The notes: a model not told the origin generated them from the letters alone. Positions 50,775 to 59,563 are shown, counted from the stretch's first letter. The stretch: 64,000 bases of DNA from Chersky-840 sp035532735 (GCA_035532735.1 DATKQM010000046.1:1-64000); one strand, 5' to 3'. Translations and numbers: made by a program.

Positions 50775-51356
50775 TCAGGGGGTCTCGGGGGCGAAGAACG
50801 GCGTGGCGTCGGGCTGACAGGCCCGGGCCCAGGACTCGTCGAGGGCCGCTGCATCGACGGCCGCCATGACGTTGAGGAGCATCCCCTGGGCGAAGAAGCC
50901 ACGGAGGTCCTCGTCGCCGAGGCCGGTCAGCTCCCCGACCACCGTCCACAGATGGCGGAACCCTTCGCGCGCGGCCCGGCGGATCTCCTCGTCCTCCGAG
51001 GCCCCATAGGCATGCAGCTGCACCAGGAGGAGGTCGCGCTGGCCCAGGAACTCCTTGTAGGCGTCGCCCATGGCAGCCATGGCTTCGATGCCGGATCGGC
51101 CCTGGGCAGCCTGGCGGAAGGTCTCCTCGATGCGGGCGTGCATGAGGCCCATGGTGGCGATGAACAGCTCGCGCTTGGTCCCGAACAGACGGAACAGATA
51201 GGGCTGGGAGATCCCGGCCCGCACCGCGATGGCGTCGGTCGACGTCCCGGCGTACCCGCCCTTGGCGAACTCGGCCATGGCCGCTCGCAGGACGGTGGTC
51301 CGGCGCTCGTCGGCGGTCTGTCGCACCCCTCGGGCACTCTTCGTCGACGTCATCAT
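50775..51356 (-). CDS. TetR-family transcriptional regulator
   Basis: The preferred start is ATG 51356 (or 51353), giving about 193 residues; the frame is open to 51377. The N-terminal DNA-binding domain shows RRTTVLRAAMAEFAKGGYAG, TSTDAIAVRAGISQPYLFRL and FGTKRELFIATM, the TetR helix-turn-helix. The C-terminal ligand domain (YKEFLGQRDLLLVQLHAYGA, FRHLWTVVGELTG) resembles repressors of multidrug pumps. It probably controlled the MFS gene 32 bases downstream, which is now truncated. It follows directly on the glycerate kinase gene. Confidence 0.9.
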   Translation of the reverse strand: MMTSTKSARGVRQTADERRTTVLRAAMAEFAKGGYAGTSTDAIAVRAGISQPYLFRLFGTKRELFIATMGLMHARIEETFRQAAQGRSGIEAMAAMGDAYKEFLGQRDLLLVQLHAYGASEDEEIRRAAREGFRHLWTVVGELTGLGDEDLRGFFAQGMLLNVMAAVDAAALDESWARACQPDATPFFAPETP

Positions 51357-51377
51357 CAACTCTAAGTTAGTGGTCAC

Positions 51378-52460
51378 TCACTTTCTTGTCAACGGTCCGG
51401 CCCACCCCGCGAGCCCTCCGAGGGCATCGGCCACCACTACCTCCACGCAGGAGGCGGGATCGGCCAGGGCACGCGGTTCGCCGAATCGGTCCGAGAGGCT
51501 CCGAACCACCACCTCGGGAGCGCTGATGCCGTTGAGCCCACCGGGGCCCAACCCACCCACCACCACCAGGACCGGAACGCCCGCCGAGCTCGCCGCGGTG
51601 AGGACCGATCCCACCACCTTCCCCGACCACGACGTGGCATCGAGCCGTCCCTCCCCGGTGACCACGACGTCGGCCCGGGCCACACGGTCAGCGAGACCGA
51701 CGGCGGCGGCCACCACCTCGAAGCCCGGGACGAGCACCGCCCCCAAGGCGGCCAGCCCCCCGGCGAGCCCGCCCGCCGCGCCGGCGCCGGGGAGATCGGT
51801 GACGTCCACCCCGTAGCGAGTCCTGAGGTCGACGGCCAGCGCCACCAGCCGGGCCTCGAGCTCGACCACCTGGTCGGGCGTGGCGCCCTTTTGGGGTCCG
51901 AAGTCCGCGGCGGCCCCGATGAACCGGGTCTCCACGTCACAGGCCACCACCACCTCGACTCCTCCGAGCCCTCCGGCCTCCTCGATGACTTCGATGGCAC
52001 CCCGGCCCCCGTCGGTGGTGGCCGATCCCCCCACCCCGACGAGCACCCGTCTGGCCCCGGCCGAGGACGCCGCCACGAGGAGCTCGCCCGTGCCCCGGGT
52101 GCTCGCCCGCAGCGGGTCGTTCCCTCGAGCGCCCCCCGCCAGGGGGAGGCCCGACGCGGCGGCCGACTCCACCACAGCCACCCCGTCGGCCAACCACCAC
52201 CGGGCGGTCACCGGTTCTCCGAGCGGACCGGTCACCGACGTCTGGTGCCACGACCCGGCGACCGCACCGGTCGGGCCCGGCACCGCGGCGAGGACCTCGG
52301 CGAAGCCCTCGCCCCCGTCGGACAACGGGCACAAGTCACTGTCCCAGCCCGCCCGCCGGGCCCCGCGGTCCATGGCCGACGCCACGGCGGGGGCGGCCGC
52401 GGTCCCCTTGAAGGCGTCCGGGGCCAGCAGGGCGCGACGTCGGGAGGAGTCGTCGGGCAC
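51378..52460 (-). CDS. Glycerate 2-kinase (GarK/GlxK family)
   Basis: GTG 52460 begins a 360-residue protein with the family marks LLAPDAFKGTAAAPAVASAM, CPLSDGGEGFAEVL, VESAAASGLPL, STRGTGELLVAA, GVGGSATTDGGRGAIEVIEE, LPGAGAAGGLAGGLAALGAV and VVTGEGRLDATSWSGKVVGS. It phosphorylates glycerate with ATP, giving 2-phosphoglycerate in the characterised members. Close to gpgS, it may recycle or salvage glycerate in compatible-solute metabolism. Divergent from otsA with about 100 bases between starts. Confidence 0.92.
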   Translation of the reverse strand: MPDDSSRRRALLAPDAFKGTAAAPAVASAMDRGARRAGWDSDLCPLSDGGEGFAEVLAAVPGPTGAVAGSWHQTSVTGPLGEPVTARWWLADGVAVVESAAASGLPLAGGARGNDPLRASTRGTGELLVAASSAGARRVLVGVGGSATTDGGRGAIEVIEEAGGLGGVEVVVACDVETRFIGAAADFGPQKGATPDQVVELEARLVALAVDLRTRYGVDVTDLPGAGAAGGLAGGLAALGAVLVPGFEVVAAAVGLADRVARADVVVTGEGRLDATSWSGKVVGSVLTAASSAGVPVLVVVGGLGPGGLNGISAPEVVVRSLSDRFGEPRALADPASCVEVVVADALGGLAGWAGPLTRK

Positions 52461-52561
52461 GGTGTTACGGGCGGGGGTCTCGGAGCATGGCGACCATCGT
52501 GACTGGTCGGAGTGGCCCCCGCAGGTGCAGGGTAGGGTCGTCTCGGTATGGAAAGGGTCGG

Positions 52562-53944
52562 TTGCGCTTGAAGGCGGACCTGGTCATCGCCTCGAACCGG
52601 GGCCCGATGTCCTTCGCACTGGACCAAGAGGGGCGACCCGTGCCGGCCGGCTCGGCGGGAGGGCTGGCCGCGGCCCTCCACCCCCAGCTCGAGGGGAGCG
52701 GGGCCACCTGGGTGGCGTGCGCGATGTCCGACGCCGATCGGATGGCCACCACCGAAGGGCTCATGACCGAGCGCGGGCTGCACCTGCTCACCGTCCAACC
52801 CGACAAAGACACCTACCGCATGGCCTACGACGTGGTGTCGAACTCCACGTTGTGGTTCTTGCACCACCATCTCTTCGACCTGGCCCGGCGCCCTCGCTTC
52901 GACCGCCATTTCACCCCGGCCTGGCAGGCCTATCGGGAATTCAACGAGCTCTTCGCGCAGGTCGTGGACGCGGCTGCGGCGGAGGGCGCCACCGTGCTCA
53001 TCCAGGACTACCACCTGAGCCTCTTGCCGGGAGTCCTGCGCGAGAAACGGCCCGACCTCCACACCGTCCACTTCACCCATACGCCCTTCGCCAGCCCCGA
53101 CATGCTGCGCGTGCTGCCGACGACGGTGGCTCGCGAAGTCCTCGAGGGCATGGCGGCCGCCACGGCCTGCGGGTTCCACACGGTCCGTTGGGAGCAGAGC
53201 TTCCGAAGCTGCTGCGAGGACATGGGCGTGGAGATGCGCCACACATTCGCCTCCCCGCTCACGCCGGACTCCGAGCAACTCGTCGAACGGGCCGGCTCGC
53301 CGGAATGCGTGGCCGCCGGGGAACGACTCGAGGAGCTCCTCGCCGGTCGTCGGTTGGTGCTCCGGGTCGACAGGATCGAGCCCGCCAAGAACCTGCTCCG
53401 GGGGTTCTGGGCCTTCGACGAGATGCTCCGCATGCGACCCGAGCTGCGCGGCGAGGTCGTCTTGCTCGCCCTGGCCTACACCTCTCGCTCGACACTGCCG
53501 GAATACCTCGCCTACGGGGCCGAGGTCGACCAGGCGGCCCGACGGGTGAACGACACCTGGGGCACCGATGACTGGGCGCCCATCATCCTCGATGTGGCCG
53601 ACGATCCGGGTCGATCGATCGCGGCCCTCATGCGGTATGACGTCCTCCTCGTGAACCCGCTGCGCGACGGGCTCAACCTCGTGGCCAAAGAGGGGCCCAT
53701 CGTCAACACCACCGACGGGGTCCTGGCGCTGTCTCGCGAGGCGGGTGCCTTCGCCGAGCTACACCCCGAAGCGCTCGAGATCAACCCCTGCGACGTTACC
53801 GGCACCGCCCGCGTGCTTCTCCAGGCCCTCGACATGGCGCCACCCGAGCGCGCCCGGCGGGCCCGGACACTCCACGCGTTGGTGTCGAGACGCAAGCCCG
53901 GGGACTGGCTCGCCGACCAACTGGCGGCGGTGATCCCGGGCTGA
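52562..53944 (+). CDS. otsA: Trehalose-6-phosphate synthase
   Basis: TTG 52562, after GGAAAGGG, gives 460 residues (the frame is open to 52487). GT20 landmarks are LVIASNRGPMSFALD, LIQDYHLSLLPGVLR, TVHFTHTPFASPDMLRVLP, RVDRIEPAKNLLRGFWAFDE and VNPLRDGLNLVAKEGPIVN, which together bind the NDP-glucose and glucose-6-phosphate. The enzyme makes trehalose-6-phosphate. It is convergent with otsB, an unusual arrangement for the pair. Confidence 0.95.
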   Translation: MRLKADLVIASNRGPMSFALDQEGRPVPAGSAGGLAAALHPQLEGSGATWVACAMSDADRMATTEGLMTERGLHLLTVQPDKDTYRMAYDVVSNSTLWFLHHHLFDLARRPRFDRHFTPAWQAYREFNELFAQVVDAAAAEGATVLIQDYHLSLLPGVLREKRPDLHTVHFTHTPFASPDMLRVLPTTVAREVLEGMAAATACGFHTVRWEQSFRSCCEDMGVEMRHTFASPLTPDSEQLVERAGSPECVAAGERLEELLAGRRLVLRVDRIEPAKNLLRGFWAFDEMLRMRPELRGEVVLLALAYTSRSTLPEYLAYGAEVDQAARRVNDTWGTDDWAPIILDVADDPGRSIAALMRYDVLLVNPLRDGLNLVAKEGPIVNTTDGVLALSREAGAFAELHPEALEINPCDVTGTARVLLQALDMAPPERARRARTLHALVSRRKPGDWLADQLAAVIPG

Positions 53945-53948
53945 GGCC

Positions 53949-53972
53949 GCCCGCGCCGCTCCGGGCGCGCCC
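53949..53972. terminator. Candidate bidirectional hairpin between otsA and otsB
   Basis: CGCGCC (53952-53957) and GGCGCG (53964-53969) can pair around a six-base loop, and GGGCGCGCCC (53963-53972) is itself palindromic. The spot lies in the 30-base gap between the two convergent stops. Confidence 0.4.
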
Positions 53973-53974
53973 GC

Positions 53975-54805
53975 TCAGCTCCGGGCGCGTGTGGCCAGGG
54001 CCCCGAACAGGTCGAGGGCCTCGGCGGGTCCGCCCACGATGACGTCGGCCGCGGCGACGAGCTCGGGTGGGGTCTCCTCGTCGGTCACCGCCACGCGCAC
54101 CGTGCGCGTGCCCCGCGGGGAAAGGCGGTCGAGGGCGGCGAAGGCGGCCAGGTCACCGGCGTCATCACCGGCGAAGCACGCCGCCGTGGTGCCCCGGGCC
54201 AGCGCCTCGACCACCGACCCTTTGTCGATTCCCACCGGGGGCCGGAATTCCACGGCCATCCGACCCGGCTGCAGCATGAGACCGGTCCGTCGCGACCAGT
54301 CACGGGCGAAGTCCCATGCCCGGGGACCCGCATCCGGCGCCTGGCGCCAGTGGATGGTCACCGACACGCCCTTGTCCTCGATCCCCACCGCTTCGGCTCC
54401 GAATTGGGACCGGGCCGCCTCGACCACCTCGGCCACCGTGCCGAGCCAGGGATCCACCGCCCCCGAGCGCCGGGTCTCGCCGTCCTCGATCCACTCGAGC
54501 CCGTAGGCCCCGAACAACCGCACCGCCGGGCCCGCCGCGGCCAGGCGCTGGGTGAGGAACGAGACCGGGCGGCCCGAGACCACCGCCACCACGGCGAAGT
54601 CCTGGGCCAGGGACCGCAGCACCCCTGGTGCCTCGGGAAGGGGGTAGGCCCGGGCCGGGTCCTCCACGATGGGAGACAGCGTCCCGTCGAAGTCGGTCAG
54701 GACCGCACTGGTGGACGGGCTCTCGAGGAGCACCGCCAGAGGGCCCAGGGCGTCATCGCCGGTCGGGCCCCGAGGCGCGGCACCGACGGGGTCGCCCTCA
54801 TCCAT
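53975..54805 (-). CDS. otsB: Trehalose-6-phosphate phosphatase
   Basis: The 276-residue HAD-family protein has motif I LTDFDGTLSPIVEDP, motif II VAVVSGRP, GAYGLEWIEDGE, the cap-region MAVEFRPPVGIDKGSVVEAL and motif IV CFAGDDAGDLAAFAAL. These mark OtsB, which dephosphorylates trehalose-6-phosphate to trehalose. It ends against convergent otsA, and the LytR_C gene ends 17 bases upstream of its start on the same strand. Confidence 0.93.
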   Translation of the reverse strand: MDEGDPVGAAPRGPTGDDALGPLAVLLESPSTSAVLTDFDGTLSPIVEDPARAYPLPEAPGVLRSLAQDFAVVAVVSGRPVSFLTQRLAAAGPAVRLFGAYGLEWIEDGETRRSGAVDPWLGTVAEVVEAARSQFGAEAVGIEDKGVSVTIHWRQAPDAGPRAWDFARDWSRRTGLMLQPGRMAVEFRPPVGIDKGSVVEALARGTTAACFAGDDAGDLAAFAALDRLSPRGTRTVRVAVTDEETPPELVAAADVIVGGPAEALDLFGALATRARS

Positions 54806-54822
54806 GGGCGCGTCGCGCCCGG

Positions 54823-55437
54823 TCAGTTGCCCGGGGAACCTGTCGAGGTCGTGGTGGACCCCGGCGCCAAGCGCGCCAGATCGGCGCCGGTGACGACCAC
54901 GACGTTGGCCCCCGCCGTGGACCGGACCGGAGCCACCGCCGTCGTGGGCTGAATGGTGCTCGAGGTCAGGCCCAGGGCATTGGTGACGGCGGTAGCCGAG
55001 CTCGACGGCCCCGACACCGCGTAGACCTGGGTGCCGGTCACCTTCGTCGTCGCGTTCGTGGCGGGAAGGGTGAGGAACCCCCGCGACCGCAGATAGGTGG
55101 CCGTGCCCTCGGCGAGGCCGGTGATGGTCGTGCCGTTGACCACCAGGACATGGATCGACGACGCACCGGGCACGATCGTGGCCAGCGTCGTGGTCGTGGA
55201 CGGGGACGTGGGCGGCGTCGTCGTGGAGGTCGTCGGGGTGGACTGGCTGGCGTTGATGACATGGATAGGAGCCCGAGTCCCCGACGGCATCAACAGCGCG
55301 CCGATGATGACGGCGACCACCACCACACCCGCACCGCGCAGAAAACCCGACGGTGCGGGTGATCCCAACGGGTCACGACCCGAGCCGTCGTCGAATTCCC
55401 CACCCGTTCCACCGAGGTCGTCGTGGCGATCGCTCAT
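54823..55437 (-). CDS. LytR_C domain membrane protein
   Basis: ATG 55437 overlaps the DUF3263 gene stop (ATGA). The 204-residue protein has a short cytoplasmic head, one membrane helix (GAGVVVVAVIIGALLMPSG), a Thr/Pro linker and a LytR_C domain at the end (IHVLVVNGTTITGLAEGTAT, YLRSRGFLTLP, TGTQVYAVSG). LytR_C occurs at the end of wall teichoic/arabinogalactan ligases and as single-domain proteins that probably bind wall polymers. Paired with DUF3263 as in many actinobacteria. Confidence 0.85.
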   Translation of the reverse strand: MSDRHDDLGGTGGEFDDGSGRDPLGSPAPSGFLRGAGVVVVAVIIGALLMPSGTRAPIHVINASQSTPTTSTTTPPTSPSTTTTLATIVPGASSIHVLVVNGTTITGLAEGTATYLRSRGFLTLPATNATTKVTGTQVYAVSGPSSSATAVTNALGLTSSTIQPTTAVAPVRSTAGANVVVVTGADLARLAPGSTTTSTGSPGN

Positions 55438-55694
55438 CGCCGTGGATGGTGAGGCGCTGCGGTCGACTCGAACCGGCCCCGGCGGTGGTCGAGCCGGCGC
55501 CGGCGCAAGCGGCGCACGACGAGAGGAGCATGGTCGAGGGCTTCTGTGATGTCGACGAGCTCCGAGAGCCGGCGGTAGTACCCGGTCGGTGACATCCCCA
55601 GGCGGTTTCGGATCCCCGATGCCTTGGCTCCGGGCCGGGTCCACCACGATTCCTCGAAGTCGAGGATTTGGCGGTCCTGGTCTGTCAATCCCAT
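55434..55694 (-). CDS. DUF3263 family small helix-turn-helix protein
   Basis: The 86-residue protein starts MGLTDQDRQILDFEESWWTR and has KASGIRNRLGMSPTGYYRRL, the DUF3263 signature, which resembles a sigma-70 region 4 type helix-turn-helix. A basic tail (VVRRLRRRRLDHRRGR) follows. Conserved in actinobacteria and usually next to a LytR_C protein, as here. A DNA-binding role is likely but not proved. Confidence 0.88.
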   Translation of the reverse strand: MGLTDQDRQILDFEESWWTRPGAKASGIRNRLGMSPTGYYRRLSELVDITEALDHAPLVVRRLRRRRLDHRRGRFESTAAPHHPRR

Positions 55695-55799
55695 CGCGGT
55701 GTCAAGCCTGCCAATGCACCGCGCGCGAAGCAAGGATCCTCGATCCTGCCCCCCGTCGTGCCCGGGACGGGACATCACCGGCGGTAGCGTGAAGTCCAC

Positions 55800-55872
55800 G
55801 CCGGTGTGGCGCAGCTGGAAGCGCAGACGATTTGTAATCGTCAGGTCGTGGGTTCGAGTCCCACCACCGGCT
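55800..55872 (+). tRNA. tRNA-Thr (anticodon UGU)
   Basis: A full 73-base cloverleaf: acceptor GCCGGTG/CACCGGC with discriminator T, D-arm GCGC-AGCTGGAA-GCGC, anticodon stem GACGA/TCGTC around TTTGTAA, and T-arm GTGGGTTCGAGTCCCAC. The anticodon TGT reads Thr codons ACA. CCA is not encoded. It lies between the divergent DUF3263 and the crotonase gene. Confidence 0.95.
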
Positions 55873-55942
55873 CGGAGGGGCGGGACCTTGATGGCCGCGG
55901 TCGACGCGCTGGACCTCGACTCCCTTGTGCACTCGGCGAGAG

Positions 55943-56713
55943 TCACCGGGCCGCCGCCAACCGCTCGAGCTGTTGACGCAGGTTTCGCGCCGTGTGCGGC
56001 GCGGCCCACTCGTCGATCGCCGTTTTGTCCGCCAGCGCGCCAGCCGCGCTCCGCATCCGATCGAGCACCGGCCCCCGGAGCTGTGCCTTGGCGAGGCGAT
56101 AGGCGAGGGGGGAACGCGTTGCGAACTCTGCAGCAACGGCGACGGCCCGCTCGAGCAGGACGTCGGGACTGTGGACCTCGTGGATCATGCCGATGGTGTT
56201 GGCCTCGTCGGCGTCGAACAGCCGAGCGCTGTAGACGACGTCCTCGGTGCGTGACCCACAGGCATGGCGCACGATCTCGAGGGCGGCGACGGGGAAGGGC
56301 ACACCCACAGCCAGCTCGCTGGCGCCGATACGGGCCGTGTCGGCCATGAGCCGACGGTCACATGCACATGCCAGGATGCAACCCCCCGCCACGGCCGCAC
56401 CGTTCACCGCCGCCACCGTGGGCTTGGGGAAACAGAACAACGCCTCCAGGCCATGCCGGAGGCTTGTCACCAGGCGCTCGGCGTAGCCTGGGGCGGCGTC
56501 GACCACCGTCCGCAGGTCCACCCCGGCCGAGAAGACCCGGCCCGTACCGGTGAGCACCAGGGCACCCACCCCAGGGTCGTGCTCCAGGCGATCGAGCGTG
56601 GACCCGAGCTGCTCCATCAGCTCGACGTCGATGGCGTTGACCTTGCTCCGCGACAACTCCACGATGGCCACCAACCCCTCACGCCTGACACCTACAACGG
56701 TGTCGGTCACCAT
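55943..56713 (-). CDS. Enoyl-CoA hydratase/isomerase (crotonase) family protein
   Basis: The 256-residue protein has the crotonase fold: VAIVELSRSKVNAIDVELME, ALVLTGTGRVFSAGVDLR and CFPKPTVAAVNGAAVAGGC, which form the oxyanion hole, then ARIGASELAVGVPFPVAALE. The first catalytic Glu position is kept (SELAVG), but the second typical Glu is not obvious, so hydratase, isomerase or another crotonase activity cannot be told apart. It acts on acyl-CoA esters. Stands alone before rlmB. Confidence 0.88.
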   Translation of the reverse strand: MVTDTVVGVRREGLVAIVELSRSKVNAIDVELMEQLGSTLDRLEHDPGVGALVLTGTGRVFSAGVDLRTVVDAAPGYAERLVTSLRHGLEALFCFPKPTVAAVNGAAVAGGCILACACDRRLMADTARIGASELAVGVPFPVAALEIVRHACGSRTEDVVYSARLFDADEANTIGMIHEVHSPDVLLERAVAVAAEFATRSPLAYRLAKAQLRGPVLDRMRSAAGALADKTAIDEWAAPHTARNLRQQLERLAAAR

Positions 56714-56755
56714 CGGTCTCCTCTGTCGCTCCGAGCAGATGATCGCGCCGCCCCG

Positions 56756-57739
56756 CTACCCCGTCTCCCCCGACGCCGCCGCCAGCCGACGCCGCATCAC
56801 CTCGAAACACGCCACCGCCCCGGCCGCGGCCACGTTCAGGCTGCCCAGGCCACCGAATTGGGGGATCGCCGCCAGTGCCGAGCACCGCCGCCGGGTCAGC
56901 GCGGCGAGGCCCCGGCCCTCGGCGCCCATCACGAGCGCCACCCCGATCGACGCCTCGAGGTCGAGATCGAACAGCGAGGTGGGTGCCTCCGCGTCGAGAC
57001 CGACACTGATGACCCCAAGGTCATCCAATTGCCGCAGCGCGTTCGGGACACCGGGGACGATGGCGATGTCGAGGTGCTCGACGGCACCCGCCGCCACCTT
57101 GGCCACGGTCGGCGTCACATGCACGGCGCGATGGCGCGGCAGCACCACGCCGTTGACGCCCGCGCATTCGGCACTGCGCAGCAGCGCCCCGACGTTGTGC
57201 GGATCGGTGACACCGTCGAGGACGAGAAGGAACGGGACATGTCCCTGTCGCTTCCGGCACAGCGTCTCGAGCTCGACCTCCTCGAGGGCCCGGGCGTGGG
57301 CCAGGACACCTTGGGGGGCATCGGTGCGCGCGGCGCGCTCGAGTTTGGTCCGGGGAACGAGCACGAGCCGGACGCGTCGACGCGTGGCGAGGCGCTCGAT
57401 GTCGTCGATCTGCGGCGACGGGTCGAGGTCCTCTGCGATCCAGACTTCGCGCACTGGTCGACGACCCGCGGCCAGGAGCTCGCGCACAGCCTGGCGGCCC
57501 TCGACCTGCTCGCCACCCAGTCCGTGGCCGCCGCCGCTACGTCGCGCTCGGTCACCACTCGATGGGTCAGCGGGTCCTGTCCCCGCGCCACGCCCCGGCA
57601 CGGCGCGTCGGGGTGTCGCACCTCGCCCTGTGGCGCTCCCCCGTCCCGACGCGCCGGCGCGTCCGGTCGGGCCCGAACGAGGAGGAGGGGCGCTACGTCC
57701 GGGGGTGGCTGGGCGGCGCCGACGAGACGGGCCGCTCAC
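56756..57739 (-). CDS. rlmB: 23S rRNA (guanosine-2'-O-)-methyltransferase RlmB (SpoU/TrmH family)
   Basis: GTG 57739 overlaps the ispF stop (GTGA). After a basic, disordered N-terminal extension of about 75 residues comes the L30e-like substrate-binding domain (VEGRQAVRELLAAGRRPVRE). The SPOUT catalytic domain follows, with FLLVLDGVTDPHNVGALLRS, VVLPRHRAVHVTPTVAKVAA and ALVMGAEGRGL, closing with IPQFGGLGSLNVAAAGAVAC. It methylates ribose of a guanosine in 23S rRNA. The ispF-rlmB order is common in actinobacteria, often with cysS between. Confidence 0.9.
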   Translation of the reverse strand: MSGPSRRRRPATPGRSAPPPRSGPTGRAGASGRGSATGRGATPRRAVPGRGAGTGPADPSSGDRARRSGGGHGLGGEQVEGRQAVRELLAAGRRPVREVWIAEDLDPSPQIDDIERLATRRRVRLVLVPRTKLERAARTDAPQGVLAHARALEEVELETLCRKRQGHVPFLLVLDGVTDPHNVGALLRSAECAGVNGVVLPRHRAVHVTPTVAKVAAGAVEHLDIAIVPGVPNALRQLDDLGVISVGLDAEAPTSLFDLDLEASIGVALVMGAEGRGLAALTRRRCSALAAIPQFGGLGSLNVAAAGAVACFEVMRRRLAAASGETG

Positions 57740-58230
57740 GACGTCGACGTGAGGAGGACCACCGCCACACACGCGATCCCCTCGACCCGACCGATCGCAC
57801 CCAGACCCTCGGCCCGTTTCGCCTTCACACTCACCGGTGCCCCGAGGACCTCTTCGAGGCGACGAGCCATGGCGTCGGTGTGATCGACGAGTCGGGGACG
57901 CTCGCACACCACGGTGCAATCGGCATTCACCAGGGCCAAGCCTCGTGTCCCCACCATGTCCGAGACCTGCCCGAGGAGCTCCATGGAGTCGGCCCCGGCC
58001 CAGGCGGGGTCACTGGCCGGGAAGTGGCGCCCGAGGTCCCCGAGACCTGCCGCGCCGAGTAGGGCTTCGGCCACGGCATGAGCCACCACATCGGCGTCAC
58101 TGTGCCCGGCGAGCCCGGCCGCGCCGGGGACGGTCACCCCTCCGAGAACGAGGGGGCGCCCCGGGTCACCCGAGAAGCGGTGGACGTCGAATCCTTGCCC
58201 GACACGCAACGACATGGCTGGGTCGGTCAT
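57736..58230 (-). CDS. ispF: 2-C-methyl-D-erythritol 2,4-cyclodiphosphate synthase
   Basis: The 164-residue protein has the zinc site GFDVHRF (Asp and His), LGGVTVPGAAGLAGHSDADV, HFPASDPAWAGADSMELL, LVNADCTVVCERPRL and AKRAEGLGAIGRVEGIA. It forms the cyclodiphosphate in the MEP isoprenoid pathway. Directly downstream of ispD with a 13-base gap, and coupled to rlmB by a GTGA overlap. Confidence 0.96.
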   Translation of the reverse strand: MTDPAMSLRVGQGFDVHRFSGDPGRPLVLGGVTVPGAAGLAGHSDADVVAHAVAEALLGAAGLGDLGRHFPASDPAWAGADSMELLGQVSDMVGTRGLALVNADCTVVCERPRLVDHTDAMARRLEEVLGAPVSVKAKRAEGLGAIGRVEGIACVAVVLLTSTS

Positions 58231-58243
58231 GGCCCTGCCCCCT

Positions 58244-58912
58244 TCATGACAGGGCCAGGGCCTGGGCTACCGCGAGGTCGCCAGCCGTGGTCACCTTGAT
58301 GTTGCGAGGATCACCCGGCACGACGCGCACGGTAGCGCCCAGCGCCTCGACCAGGGTGGCGTCGTCGGTGGCATCGGCGCCCGCGTCATGGGCGGCTCGC
58401 AAGACCTCAGCCCGGAACGCCTGCGGTGTCTGCACCGTCACCAGGTCGTCGCGCGCCACGGTGGCGGTGACGACTCCGTCCACGACACGCTTCAAGGTGT
58501 CGGCCATCGCCAGGCCGGGCACCGCCGCGTCGGCCCCACCGGTGACGGCGTCCACCACGGCTCCGAACAGCGCCGGTGACGCCAGCGGGCGCGCCCCGTC
58601 ATGGACCACGATCACCTGCGCGGACAACGGCACGGCCGCGAGCCCGGCCCGGACCGATGCCGCCCGGGTGTCACCGCCAGACACCGAGACATCCGCCCCG
58701 GTGACGACATCGGCGGCGGTGACATGTCCAGCACCGTCGCCGGCACCGGAGTCCTCGGCAGCGGGAAGCACGAGCACCACACCGTCGGCGACACTGCGCG
58801 CCGCGTCGACGGCCCATTGCACCATGCTGCGGCCCGCCAGTGAGGCGTATTGCTTCGGCGCCCCGAACCTCTGCCCACGTCCGGCCGCGACCACGACCAC
58901 CCACACCGACAC
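58244..58912 (-). CDS. ispD: 2-C-methyl-D-erythritol 4-phosphate cytidylyltransferase
   Basis: The 222-residue protein has the nucleotidyltransferase start VVVVAAGRGQRFGAPKQYAS, VVHDGARPLASPALFGAVVD, TVQTPQAFRAEVLRAAHDAG, TDDATLVEALGATVRVVPGD and NIKVTTAGDLAVA. It couples CTP to MEP in isoprenoid synthesis. Clusters with carD upstream and ispF downstream, as in mycobacteria. Confidence 0.96.
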   Translation of the reverse strand: MSVWVVVVAAGRGQRFGAPKQYASLAGRSMVQWAVDAARSVADGVVLVLPAAEDSGAGDGAGHVTAADVVTGADVSVSGGDTRAASVRAGLAAVPLSAQVIVVHDGARPLASPALFGAVVDAVTGGADAAVPGLAMADTLKRVVDGVVTATVARDDLVTVQTPQAFRAEVLRAAHDAGADATDDATLVEALGATVRVVPGDPRNIKVTTAGDLAVAQALALS

Positions 58913-58968
58913 GAGCTCACCCCCCGTACATCGACGGCGCGCCGCCGAAGTAGTGCGGGCGCATGGGG

Positions 58969-59475
58969 TCAGGGCAGCGCCTCGTCCAGGCGCTTCTCCG
59001 CCGCGGCCTCGTCGACGTCGAGTGCGAAGGTCAGCTCCGAGACGAGGATCTGGCGCGCCCGACTGAGCATCCGCTTCTCACCCGCCGACAGTCCCTTGTC
59101 CTTGTCGCGGATCGAGAGGTTCCGCACGACCTCGGCCACCTGGTAGATATCGCCGGAACGAAGCTTTTCCGAGTGGTTCTTGTAGCGGCGCGACCAGTTC
59201 GTCGGCATGCGCGCCTCCTTCTTGCGAAGGACGGCGAACACCTCCTCGACCTCTTCGTCGTTGATGACTTCGCGCAGCCCCACACCTTCGGTGTTGTCGG
59301 CGGGGACCATCAACGTCAGGTCGCCGTAGGCGAGGCGCAAGACGAGGTACTCCTTCTTCTCGCCGAAGGCCTCTTTGACCTCGCGCCGCTCCACGATCGC
59401 CGCCCCGTGATGGGGGTAGACCACCTTGTCACCGATGTCGAACACGTACCTCTCCCGGGATGGCGCGCTGGCCAC
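58969..59475 (-). CDS. carD: CarD-family RNA polymerase-binding regulator
   Basis: The 168-residue protein has the N-terminal RNAP-interaction Tudor-like domain (FDIGDKVVYPHHGAAIVERR, YLVLRLAYGDLTLMVPADN) and a C-terminal helical DNA-binding domain (WSRRYKNHSEKLRSGDIYQV, LSAGEKRMLSRARQILVSEL). CarD stabilises open complexes at rRNA and many other promoters and is essential in mycobacteria. GTG 59445 (VFDIGDK) is a possible shorter start. It stands between disA and ispD. Confidence 0.96.
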   Translation of the reverse strand: MASAPSRERYVFDIGDKVVYPHHGAAIVERREVKEAFGEKKEYLVLRLAYGDLTLMVPADNTEGVGLREVINDEEVEEVFAVLRKKEARMPTNWSRRYKNHSEKLRSGDIYQVAEVVRNLSIRDKDKGLSAGEKRMLSRARQILVSELTFALDVDEAAAEKRLDEALP

Positions 59476-59563
59476 ACGCTCACGGCGAGGGACAGACGTT
59501 CCATTCTACCCGAGTGGCCCTCAGGCCCCCACCTCGACCGTCAGGCGCGGCTCTGAGCAGGAC

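Noticed and set aside
50580..50817. Plus-strand frame with collagen-like Gly-Thr-Gln repeats
   Set aside because: It overlaps the tetR end and the dead MFS gene; the repeat is explained by the 9-base minisatellite read in a non-coding frame, and there is no ribosome site.
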